DNA of 64,000 bases from Chionis minor (lineage: Eukaryota > Chordata > Aves > Charadriiformes > Chionididae), in assembly GCA_013398295.1 (NCBI GenBank), contig VZSF01011224.1, forward strand, positions 1 to 64,000, given 5' to 3'. Numbering within the stretch: the stretch's first letter is position 1; each line of letters opens with the position of its first letter. The notes beneath the pieces are model-generated. The model was given only the letters and a program-made list of their open reading frames with translations. It was not told where the DNA came from and searched no databases. The position numbers and the translations under genes are program-made. Shown piece by piece: positions 34,901 to 46,900 of the stretch.

Positions 34901-37900
34901 ATGGACAATGTCCACTGTAATGGCAAGGAGACCACCCTGGCAGCTTGCACTTCAAATGGCTGGGGAGTAACTGACTGCAAACACACCGAAGACGTGGGAG
35001 TGGTCTGCAGTGAAAAGAGAATCCCTGGCTTCAAGTTTGACAACTCATTGCTTAACCAAATAGAGGTAAACGTGCTTCAATTTACGAGCTGCTGATCAAG
35101 AGCAGCGGTGGCTGCTGCTACACGTTGTAGGTTATCCCAGCTGCACACAGTGGTTAAAGCAACTTTTTTGACAGCACTTCTAGATGCTGGCTAAAAGCGC
35201 GACTTTCAGATTTGAATTTCAGCTCTTCAGAGCGTTATATGTGTAATAAGAACTTGGGGTTTTTTATAGCATAATATAGCATAAGAATAAGCGAGGAGAA
35301 AACATATTGCTCCTGTTCCTCAATGGCTTTTCAGAACTGAAAACTGGTTTATTGCATTTCTAAGAATAAATTGAGAGAGACAGGGTATGTGCTGTACTCA
35401 TAGACCTTACACCTGGGTGACTTTGTTGGCTCATCATACTAAGTTATGGTTTTCTTTCCCCTGTCCCCTTTTTTTTTGGGACTGGGAGCAATTTGGAGGT
35501 CTCCGGTATAAGAGTGGGGGTCAGCAGGTAGGCTGGGATTTGGAGGTGAATAGGGCTTACAAAACCAGGGCTTGAAATGGGTGGATTTATAAAGAAAGAT
35601 ATAAAGAGGTATTTGCACAGTTTGGCTGAGCAATGCTGAAGTAACCGTGATAACTGTATAGAAGTATTTGCGGGAATGGGGGGTTAGTAACTGGAAGCGA
35701 TGACAGGAATTGAAGGGAGGAAAATGTGGGCTGGTCACTGGGGGAAAGGTCCTGGATTATTGTGACTGGGTTAGACTGCGAGGCTGGGGTTGAGACTCCC
35801 GGGGAGATGACAGAACCAAAATGCTCAAATCGTTTTCCAGTGGACTGGTTAGATTTCTGCAGACTAAAGAGCTGAGGGGACGGCTGGGCTGGAAAGAAGT
35901 TGGGCTGAGCTTTTCAAATTAAAGAAAAAAAATATCCCAACCTGGGTTTCTTGCTTCAGCTTTTCAGGTTGGAAAGTATTTGTGGTGACTCAGCTAACAT
36001 CTCCCTCGTTTCGGACGCTCTGGTGTTTCAGTATGTGAATTCAGTGGTTGCCCTTGGTCAGAATTTACAGAAAGACCCTCCCCAGTAACCGCAGTCAAAT
36101 CTTATTTTAAGCAGCCAGGGAATCCAGGATGTATCATACCACGGTGCTGTTTCCATGGCTGAGTCTTGGCTTTGTTCATGATCTGACACAATGGATACAG
36201 CCTTTTTTTATTGCTTTAAAGCAAAATTATTCTAGCAGTTCCTTCATAGCCACTGATTTAGAAAGGGTCTCCCAGCATTTTGTTCCATCTGAGGTTAATG
36301 CAATGTAATGCACTTGTCAAGGGATGACAATATGCTCAGTCAAAGCTTTCCTTGCCCTGCCGAGGCTTTAGGAATGGATGAGCAGGCAGCATCCAGCCCT
36401 TTCATGGAAGGATATAGGATATGAGAGCTAAAATTGTCTTCTTTGCCTTGACCTTGCTTCACTTGGCGAAGGAGGCCTTCCGGAGGGATCCCAGGCTGCC
36501 TCCATCAATGGCAGCGTTGTTGCTCAGGGAATGAGGCGAGATCATGGAACATCAGCGATGGCTTTGGCAGACGCGCGCTTGCCCAAAGCCACAGTGAATC
36601 CTCAGAACAGAGGCCTGGAAGAAAAGATGCTTTAGTCTAGACGGAGGTCACTTCGCTCTGAGATGCTTCAGATATTAATCATAAAAGCTTTGGAGGGCTT
36701 TGCTTTTCCATTAGCTAAGCACTGGAGGCTGACTAATGAGTTGAACACATTGGGTAATTGAGGGCTAGCTTGTGCCGATGCTGTGTGGGTGCTTAATCTT
36801 CACGTATGATAAGTAAAATGAATTGTGAGATTGAAGCAGTTCATGTAGCAGAAGCCTGACTCACTGACAGGATCACTCAGGAGAAATAGGTGTAAAAAAA
36901 AAAAAAAAATCTTATTCCCCATGTCCTGGCAGCTCTTGGGAGCACGAAGGAAGCATCTGCTGACATGGCAAGTAACAGTATTCACAGCGATTGCGAAGGG
37001 GCACTGGTGACTAAAGGTGCTGAGCTGGTGGGGGGGAAAAAAAGTAAAATAGAAGAATAGCTTTATTTTGAAGTGCCTAAACTAGGCTGAGAGCTGTCAG
37101 CCTCCTGTCTCTGTGACTTTGTACCGGTGGTAGAAACAAGTGTTTTATTTTCTGGGCAGTGGCTACTGTCACCCCCAGCTCTACATGTCCGTATGTGCGC
37201 GCTTCTCCCCTCCCTGTCACGGCTTGATTTTATAAACAGCCTAGTACCATCCTGTTATCTTTACTCCACAAAACCAGACTGGTTTTTCTTATATCCCTGT
37301 AAGATCACCGGCAACTGAAGGATTCTTTTTCTGCTGGTTTCATTGCGGCAGGATTAAGGCTAAAGGTGATGTGCTATAAATTTTTAAAATGCCATTGTGG
37401 AAGTACTTTGCAGTCACAGCGAGCTGTCAAATGTTTAAACTCTTTCCCCCTCTCTCTGCTTTCCTCCTCTTAATCTTCGCTTTATCTCGTTAGCAGCTGG
37501 CGTGACATAGTTTGAGTCAAAGATGATGAGCAGGGTTACTCATAGGGTCATAAACTCCAAAACAGGGAGGTCAAAAGGCTTGTGTGAATGCAAGTTGAAA
37601 GTCTTTGCCCTCTCTAACATGCCTGGGAATTCTGTACATCATACCTCGCATTCACCAGAGGAAACATCATCGTTTTGTAAGCTGCTGGGTTCTTTAGCCT
37701 GTAGCCCACAGCTCGCCCAAGTGATGTTTTCTCTTTGGAATGAGATCAGGGGTTGAAGGGCCTGGAATTTTCTACCAAGCAGCAATCCTGTGGTTGGGTC
37801 TCTCCACCAGTCCCACTGACTTCAGCTATTGCACTGCCGGAGCTAAACCAGTACAAATTTCCTACCGAGGTTTCCAATGGAAGATATTTTGGTTTGCCCA

Positions 37901-40900
37901 TAAGCTGCTTTTAAAAACTAGGCTTTACTTAAAATAAGCCTGGCTCAAGACGATGCACAAGAGCTTATGTATTTGATTGCACCTTCCAAGGTTGCTTTCC
38001 CACACTCGTTAGTAACAACTGTAATGATTCCCAAATGGATCTGACTGTTTGCCAACTGATGTGTTTACAGCCAGCAGATTACTGGGAGCCAGCACCGACT
38101 TCAGCGCGCGTTCGTTGGTGTGTCGGGGTGTGAGCTGTGCTGGGGCAGGAGCAGCAGGTTTGTTCCGCTTTCCTCTAGCAAACATTTGGGGGAAATAACG
38201 TGCTTTGTGCATCGCCGTCGCCAAATGGAGTTCCCGGGCCTGTAATAGGGAGCTCTGTGTGTTCCCACTGCCAGGGATGGGCAGACCGTCTTAAATTCAG
38301 CGTTTAGAAAGTGTCTTAAAGACCCTTTGGTGCTAAACTCTCTAGGGCTGCCAAGTGCTGCTAAGATTTAACGTGGAACTCCAGCAGGTATAAGACAACA
38401 TCTGGCTTCATTTTGACGAGGGTCCAGCTCGGAGGGGGCTGTGCAAATTGACATTTGCTCAAATCTGGCCTTTGCTTCTTAAAAAAAAAAAAAATCTGAC
38501 AGGCGGAGGGTTCGCACTCTTTTAAAAGCAACATGATAGCCCTTGAGCAGAGTTTATTTTTATTGGATAACATACATACCTCTGTTTCCCAGTTTGGAAA
38601 TGCTGCAGATAAGTGGTATAGGATGAAATTTTCCATCCCCACAAACTGCTTGGCTTATATATATGTGCTCAGACGGCTCTTTTCCCGTCACGGCTCATAT
38701 TTTGAGGGTTACGTCATATCTCTTCCTGATCCTGAGCTTTTCCATTCCCTGCCCTGTTGGGAAGGGGCAGTTCCTGACCCTTGCTTCTGTCAGACCAGTT
38801 GGCGGTCGCAGGCCAAAGTGGAATGGTTCAGTTTAAGGTGAGCGGTGGAAGATCTGTGATCGGACGGTGGGAGACAGGCAGGAAGAGGTTAACTCTTCCA
38901 AGCGGTCCGAGGTTGGGGCAGGTCTGAAATCCATCAGCCTGTTGCTAAAGGGCACAGAAACTCCCATCATTTTTTGCTTGTGATTTTCTGTAGCCGCTGC
39001 AGCTTTGGGACTTGTTGGAAGGATTATTTCTTGGAGGGTGATGAATGTGCGTAGCCCCTTCACGGGCTGCCGGCTGGTCAGAGTGAGCCTGGTGCCCCTT
39101 TAGCTCAGTGGCTGCATAAACACTGAATTTTGTTCACCTTTTCGAAGCGAGGAGAGCGGTGTGCGGCTGATGCTGACGTGAGCGTGATGACATGGAACGC
39201 ATTGACAGGGGCTTTTCCCCCTCCTCTTTAGACTGTGTCCACTAAATACAGAATCACAGAAAGTTAAGGGTTGGAAGGGAGCTCTGGAGATCATCTGGTC
39301 CAACCCCCTGCCAGAGTGGTGTCACCTACAGCAGGTGGCACAGGATGGTGTCCAGGTGGGTTGGGAATGTCTCCAGAGTGGGAGACTCCACCACCTCTCT
39401 GGGCAGCCTCTGCCAGGGCTCTGCCACCGTCCAAGGAAAGAAGTTCCTCCTCATGTTGAGAAGGAACTTCCTATATTTGATTTTATACCCGTTGTCCCTT
39501 GTCCTGTCACTGGGCACCACTGAAAAAAGCCTGGCCCCCTCCTCCTGGCCCCCTCCCTTTAAGTATTTGTAGACATTGATGAGATCCCCCCTCAGTTCTT
39601 TGCTTCAGACTAAAAAGACCCAACTCCCTCAGCCTTTCCTCATAAGAAAGATGCTCCAGCCCCCTCATCATCTTCGTGGCCCTTCGCTGCACCCTCTCCA
39701 GCAGTTGCCTGTCCTTCTTAAACTGGGGAGCCCAGCACTGGACACAGGACTCAAAAAAGCAGTTAACGGAGAGATGCAGGACTTGTGGTTTGACTTGGTT
39801 ATTACGCGTTGTGCCTTTGGGAACATGAGGAGGGGAAGGGCAGGTACCACCGGTATCGCGTCCTCCCTCCCCTCCTGCAGACCCCGGCTCTGTGAGAGCA
39901 AACCGCACGCCCCGGGGGGGTTAAAAAAGGCAGTAGCTGTGCCTGGGGGTGTTGCAGGCTTGTGGCTGAGCCTGGCTTAACCCAGTGATTGTAGGGGAAC
40001 GTAAAGGCTGCCCGCAGCCTGTGCGGACGCTTGGGAACACGAGGAGGTTGACACTGCTCCTTGCTCGCTGGGATCCGCCGCGGGAGCATCCACGCGCCCA
40101 GTACGATGGGGCCAAAATTGTGGTTAAAATAACACCATTGCTTAAAGCAACCGGGGTTTGCTTTAGCTTGCTTTCCACCTTTTTTAGCCGCAGTGGAGCC
40201 TGGAGTAAAAGCTCTGGTTTGCATAATTTCATTCACGTTAGTGGCTTGATGGTACCACTTGGGTCTAACCATGATGGCAGAGCACATCGCCCGCTTTATT
40301 CGTAGTGGGAATTCTTGTCGGAGGCACGGTGTGGCAGGCACGTTGGGAGCGGCGTCTTGGGAGCGCCGAGGTCAATGAGGGTGAAAGGAAAAGTTTAGTC
40401 GTGTTGATTTTTTTAAGTGCTCAAAGAAACTGCTTGCTGCTGGCTGGGATGGCGTTTGGGAGGGACAGAGAGCGTGTGCTATAAATACATATGCTGAACT
40501 GTGATAATTCAAGCTTTGTAGAATATCTGGAATCTGCTGCTTTGGCCAAAGGTTTGGCTGACCTGTGCTCAGCACTGGTGAGGCCGCAGCTCGAGTGCTG
40601 GGTTCAGTTTTGGGCACCGCAGTATCGGAGAGACATTGAGGTGCTGCAGCGTGCCCAGAGAAGGGCAACGGAGCTGGGGAGGGGTCTGGAGAACAAGTCT
40701 TCTGAGGAGCGGCTGAGGGAGTTGGGATTGTTGAGGCTGGAGAAGAGAAGGTTGAGGGGAGACCTTCTCACTCTCTACAGCTCCCTGAAAGGAGGTTCTA
40801 GCCAGGTGGGGTCAATCTCTTCTCCCAAGGAACAAACCACAGGACAAGAGGAAATGGCCTCAAGTTGTGCCAGGGGAGGTTTAGGTGGGATATTAAGAAA

Positions 40901-43900
40901 AACTTCTTTACGGAAAGGGTTCTCAAGCATTGGAAGAGGCTGCCCAGGGAGGTGGTGGAATCGCCGTCCCTGGAGGTATTTAAAAGCCGGGCAGACGTGG
41001 TGCTGAGGGACATGGGTTAGGGGTGGTTTTGGCAGAGGTTTATGGTTGGACTCGATGATCTTGAAGGTCTCTTCCAACCCAAGTGATTCTGTGATTCTAA
41101 GATCTTTGAGCATATGGGGCCTCGTGGTGTCTGTTTGCCCCCGGTGAGCACCGCATATGCCCTGCAGACGGGACAGGGGGAGCCAGCAAGGGGAAGGGGC
41201 AGGTTCTAGGAGCTAAGTGGAGGAAAAGAGCCGGGAGCAGAATCCGTGCATCCCGACTGTCCTGAATGGTGCCCCTCTGTCCACTAAGATGCCATGGCAG
41301 AAGGTGCAAGGAGCAGGATAAAATCCATGGAGAAACGCAGCAGGGGCTGTTGGTCATGTCTTGTCTTGCAGTTCCTAAGTGTCTGATAGGGGTCGGGTGG
41401 GTAGCGGGGACCTGCTCTAAGGTTCCTTTACACAGCGCCAAAGCCTGCGGTTTAAATGTGGGCACAGTCTTAAATGTTTTCCTAAATCTTTGCAGGATGC
41501 CAGAAGCTCTGAAATCAAAATGATTTAATGTGTGTTCAGAAAACCAGGAGCAGGGAATGCTGTCCCTGCTTTTTCAAACAGTACGTGTAGCCACTTTGTG
41601 TTGTCCAAAGGCAGCACAGGCCCACCTGCGACTGCCTTACTGGCTTGACCAGCAATTTTAAGACCGCAGGAACTAGCTCCTACCCTTAATATATTTCTTA
41701 AATAAATGCACGATAGGTTGTGGGGTTTTTTTTCAACTATCCCCCAAAACATCCTTAACAAAATATTTGTCGGCCACCCTCTTCCTCTGTGTGCACACAC
41801 ACACAGGCTTCAAATAGGACGTACTCTAAATATATCAAATTGCTGCAGCCGTTACGAGTTCACAAATAGATCTGGTACCTGGGACTAGACCGTAGCTTTG
41901 GCCAGACGGTGGGCAGACAAGGTCTAGCTAAACATACCAGGCTGTGATGCTATTTCTGTCGTTCTTTTCCCCTTCTGGGTGTATGTGAAGCATTAAAAAA
42001 AAAAAAGGAAATCTCACTTCAAAGCCCAGTGGCTCAAAGGCTCTGGTTATGCCGGGTTAAAAGTGGGTTGAACTATATTGTCCTGGTCTCTTAAGCGGTG
42101 GGGAAGGGCATTGCGAAGTCCTGCTCCATTTCAGTTCAGTTTTTCAGTTCCGTTCATATAAAATGCTCCCACGTGCTGCTCTGCTTCTAACTGGAAGGTG
42201 TAAGGAGGGGAGGAGGAAAGGCTCATTGTTTGTGGCTTGGCACACAGCCGATTTCCCTCTTATTTAGCTTTTTACCACGCGATTCAGCGGAGAATCTCTC
42301 CATTCTGCGGGGAGTTGCACCTTAGGTCACTGCCATCTGAGACTTCAGCTCTGTGTCTCGACCCTCCAGCTCTCAAGAACGTTTGACAATAAAAGGTTCG
42401 TTTGCCTGTTTGTTATGACAACGGGGCTTTAATTTCTTTCCCCCGGGGTGTAAATGTTTACTTCTCTAAACATAAGGCCATGTGTAACGTGAACGCTGAT
42501 GCTTGGCTTGTCTAGAAGGGGTCTCAGCATCTCTTCTGGAGCTCACTCCAGCCAGAACGTTAAGCTGCTGGTGGTGTAAGTCACCGTGTTGCTTCAGTGC
42601 TGTAATTTTAAAGTGCCTGCGGGATAGTTTCTCGCTGCTTGCCTCAATGGTCTCTTTGTGAGGGCTTGTGGCACGACGGGCTGCTGGCTTTGCTGGGCAG
42701 AGCGCTGGTGTCTGTCATCTAGCAGGAGGTCTGGGCGATGGAGCGGGGCTGAGAACGCACCAAGGCTGGCGTCGGTTTGCTGCAGTTCCTTGGGGGGCAG
42801 CGAACCTGTTTGTCTCCGTGCGCCGACCGCGTCTGGGACCTGAGTATCTGACAGCCGTCGTGCTGGAGGCAATACCGTTGCTCTGTTGCACCAGACAATA
42901 TTTAACAAAGCCTGAGAACAGAGCGTGATCTTGTTCTGCTTTGCGGCGCGGAGGTCAGGTAATAAATTTGGCTACCCCACAGCGTCTCACCCAGATTGTC
43001 TTTAAAATAGCTCAGCAGAAAGGAGACGGAGAAAGTCAAAGCTTTGCTCATGGAGAAACCCTCGGGCATGGATGCGCATGGAACAGAGCAGCGTGCTATC
43101 CGAAGCTGAGCCTCCCACCCATGCCAAAGTCTCTCCAGGGTTCAGTGCTCCTGCCTTCTCTCGCTCGCCTCTGCCACCAGCCTTTCTTTTCTCTAGGGCT
43201 TTTCACTGCCCTGCTTTGCATTGGCAACCGCGAGGCTGCCACTGAAGCGTTTCGTGGCTTCGCGAAGGCCTCTGCTTTTGTCAGTTATAATCTGCACTGG
43301 ATTTGCTCCCGGGCCCTAATCCTGAATTGCACTCTCATCCTTTACCCTTTTGTACTGCGCAAACCCAGGACAGAAAGTGCTCGCGGTCCGATACAGCGTC
43401 GCGTTCCCATGGGATTGCTGTCCCCCATAGGCAAGTCCTCTTTGTCCTGCAGCATCTATTTCACCCTGTTTGGTGTTAGCAGCTGGGACTTCCTTAGTGA
43501 CTCAGAGGCACAGCTCCAGATGTTTAAATCCAAACAGATTCCACCCATTCCAATGTATGCGAAGAGCTTTCCAAAAAGTCATCTTCCGGGGGGGGAAAGA
43601 CTTGGTAGCTGCGACTCCAGTGGAAGTAAGCGAAGGGGTGAAATACAGGGGAGAAGATGCCTCTGGGATGAAAAAGTCTGTGTGGAAAGATTTTGGTTTA
43701 TGTTCTTAATTGAAAAAAAAAAACAACCCCAAAACAAACCCAAACCCAATTAATTTCTTGTCCAGGTTGCAGCTTTAATGTCTTGGTGTTTGGGGAGCCA
43801 AGGAATCCTGGAGCTCCATTCGAAATGAAAAATGAGAATATGAATTGGCTTTTGGGGGCAGTGGAGTAGGTCAGGCGTAGGGAAGGAAAGAGCGTGAATG

Positions 43901-46900
43901 TGGAGTAGCCGGAGACAGCGCACGGGCTCCTTGTGTTTGTTAAATCGAGGATTTGTGGGGAGAACTGCCCCTCCGCCACATCTGGGGCTTTGTACAACCA
44001 CCTGGCGACCAGGCGGCTGCCAGAGCCAGCACTGAACACCTCCGCTCTCTTGCCCTGCCAGCCTCAGCATCGCTCATGGTGATGGCTTTTTTAAAAACAA
44101 AAATACTAAAGTAAAATACACGGAAGCAAAATTTCATTCCGGTTCCCTTCCTGCCTGCGTTTGAGTAGTTTCTGTGGCGGTAGGGGGGGACACCTGCAGC
44201 CCTACAGCTGTGCAGACCCTCCGGCCCCGTGCAGCTCGAGTGCTGTGTCCAGTTTTGGGCACCGCAGTATCGGAGGGACATTGAGGGGCTGGAGCGTGTC
44301 CAGAGAAGGGCAACGGAGCTGGGGAGGGGTCTGGAGAACAAGTCTCATGAGGAGCGGCTGAGGGAGTTGGGATTGTTGAGGCTGGAGAAGAGAAGGTTGA
44401 GGGGAGACCTTCTCCCTCTCTACAACTCCCTGAAAGGAGGTTCTAGCCAGGTGGGGTCAATCTCTTCTCCCAAGGAACAAGTGATGGGACAAGAAGAAAT
44501 GGCCTCAAGTTGTGCCAGGGGAGGTTTAGGTGGGATATGAGGAAAAACTTCTTTACGGAAAGGGTTCTCAAGCATTGGCACAGGCTGCCCAGGGAGGTGG
44601 TGGAGTCGCCGTCCCTGGAGGTATTTAAAAGCCGGGCAGACGTGGTGCTGAGGGACATGGGTTAGGAGTGGTTTCAGTGTAGGTTTATGGTTGGACTGGA
44701 TGATTTTGAAGGTCTCTTCCAACCCAGGTGATTCTGGGATTCTCTAACAGGTTTCTTGGTGCCGTCACTGAGCATGTGGGTGTGTGTTTAAAGTGAGTGT
44801 TGAGATGCTTTTCCAAAGAACCCCTCTGAATTCCCTGCTGCTACGGCTTGCTTTCAGCCAGGAGCTGGGGATGCAGAACCAGGGCAGCGTCTGCGGAATA
44901 GCAGCTGGATTTCTAGGAACGGGATCTCCTCCCTGTGTTAGTTACTGCGCATCCGCAGGGCTCCTGCAAGAAGAAAGGGTATCACTGAGCTTGGGCGGCG
45001 GAGGACGACACGAGCGTGCTGCCCTGGGCGGAATTGTTCCGCCAGCACAAAACAGATGGCGAAAGGTGAAAGAAAACGTTATGAAAGTTGTGTCGGTTTT
45101 TGCCATCAGATCCGAAGCTATGGGGAAGCATTTGGTTCAGAGGGTGGAAACAAAAGCAGCTGAGGCTCATGTGAAAACTTTCCAAGCCAGGAAACCTTTT
45201 GTGAAAGCTCAAAAAAAACCCCCCCTTTTTTCTCTGTCTCCGGGCAGGCCCTGGCTTTCGGAAGCCGAGATTCATTGGTTTCATAACAGAGCGCAGCGTG
45301 TTGGCTTGGGGTGGGCTTTTGTGTCCGGGACTGGAGAGGAGCAGCGGTGCGGGTCTTGGATGTGCCTCTTGGCAAGGAAAGGAGGGGAATATGGCCCAAC
45401 CCAGAATAGTTTGACACTTCCCCCCCCCCCCCCCCCCCCCCCCTTTTTCTTTCATTTTNNNNNNCACTCTCCCCCCCCCCCCGGCCTTATTTTTATGCTA
45501 ATTTGTATTGTAGTAATGTTGGAAGTCTCAACTGAAATCACATCTTTGGGCAAACACAGATGTGCAGCCCTTGCTGCAGAGGCTCCGCGGTTCAGAGCGG
45601 GTGAGATGGGCTTGGCATTCCCTTCCCTTTCCAGAAGGGGTGGGATGTGCGAGCCGGGGTCCTGCCGGAACAGCGAGGAGGTGGGGAAGCGCGTCTGCAG
45701 GGCTGCAACCACGCAGGAGACCCGTGGCAGAGCTGAGCAGGATCTCCTCGGCTTCAGACCCCAGCGTTATTTTCGCTTCACTCTCATTTTTTTAGATCGC
45801 TGTGCGCAGTCGGGTGGCTCCAGTGAAAAGCAGGTTGATGCGGAAGCCAGAGCGTTGAATCGAGATGTACCACGCTTCTTCCCCCTGCCCTCCATACCCA
45901 ACTTTATCTTGCTTTCTGTTTCTTCACACCTTTCAACCTAAGGAAGTTCAACTCAAGCAGGAGAAAAATGCCTTTAGGATTTCTTGCTGCTTGTGTGCTC
46001 GCTCCCTTAATGGTGTTCGTCTGAGCCAGAATGGATGTCTTTGACGAAAGCAAAGCTTTGGCTTGATGAATGAGGCCGGTAGCGATGGAGCAGACCTGCA
46101 AACTCCACGCACGGGGTGGGCAATGCGAGACGTACCATCCCGTGGATGAGCAGCCTTCTGGAGAGCCAAACACAAAGGCAAGAGCTGATTCAGCCTCAAG
46201 TATGTGGGTGGGATTGTTTCGTAAGAAGAGGAGAGGTTGGAGATCCAGGTCTTGAATTAGGCTTATAGCTGAAGGTCTTGAATTCTGCTCGTAGCTGAAT
46301 TCTAAGACTTGGAGTTTAGGGGGGAGGGGAAAAAAAAAAAGGAAAAAGGAAAAGGCTGGCACACACATCTCCACAGCTGTTGGCCTGAAGAGGTAGAAAT
46401 TGTGCAAAGCTAGCTGAGAAGGGGAGGACTGTCATGAGAGTTAACTCTTTCTAGGCTTGGTCTCTTCTCTTGCTTTTCTGGGTAGAAACCCCCAGCAGCA
46501 TTTTTCCTTTGTATGGAGGGAGCTGAGCTGTGGGTTTGCGCGTGGTTTTCTCCCTGCTTTGTCCTTCTCAACCTCAGACCGAGCAAACCACGTCCCATCA
46601 GCTTTGGGGCTTGGGCCTCTATTCCCCTCCCTATAATTTGGGGTGCAGCCAACCCAGTTGTGGTTCCCTGAGGAAAAGCCTTGCTCTCTGGTGAATGACT
46701 TTTTGGCTACTGAAATATTTTTGAGTGCTCTAATTTCTGGTTGATACCTGAGGGTGGGAGCTTGGCAGATGGGCATTCAGCTTCCAAGTTGGTTGCAGAT
46801 ACCTGCTTTGTGAGCCTCAGCTATGCTTCAGAGGGTTTACCAGTCTACCTTGTCGCTTCAGTGTCTGGCTACACGGTGAGAAGCAGCAAAACTTTCAGAG

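Noticed and set aside
39091..39165. A tRNA-like A-box (TTTAGCTCAGTGGCTG)
   Set aside because: No matching B-box (GGTTCGAATCC type) follows at the right distance and no cloverleaf can be folded.
42941..43753. A 270-codon open frame on the plus strand
   Set aside because: It opens at a TTG codon, has no recognisable domain, ends in low-complexity [12 protein letters not shown], and has no splice or promoter context of its own. A chance frame is more likely.
44784..45941. A 385-codon open frame on the plus strand
   Set aside because: It crosses the six-N gap and the poly-C tract, which yields runs of proline, and it shows no domain or family signature. It lies in the middle of a LOXL2 intron.
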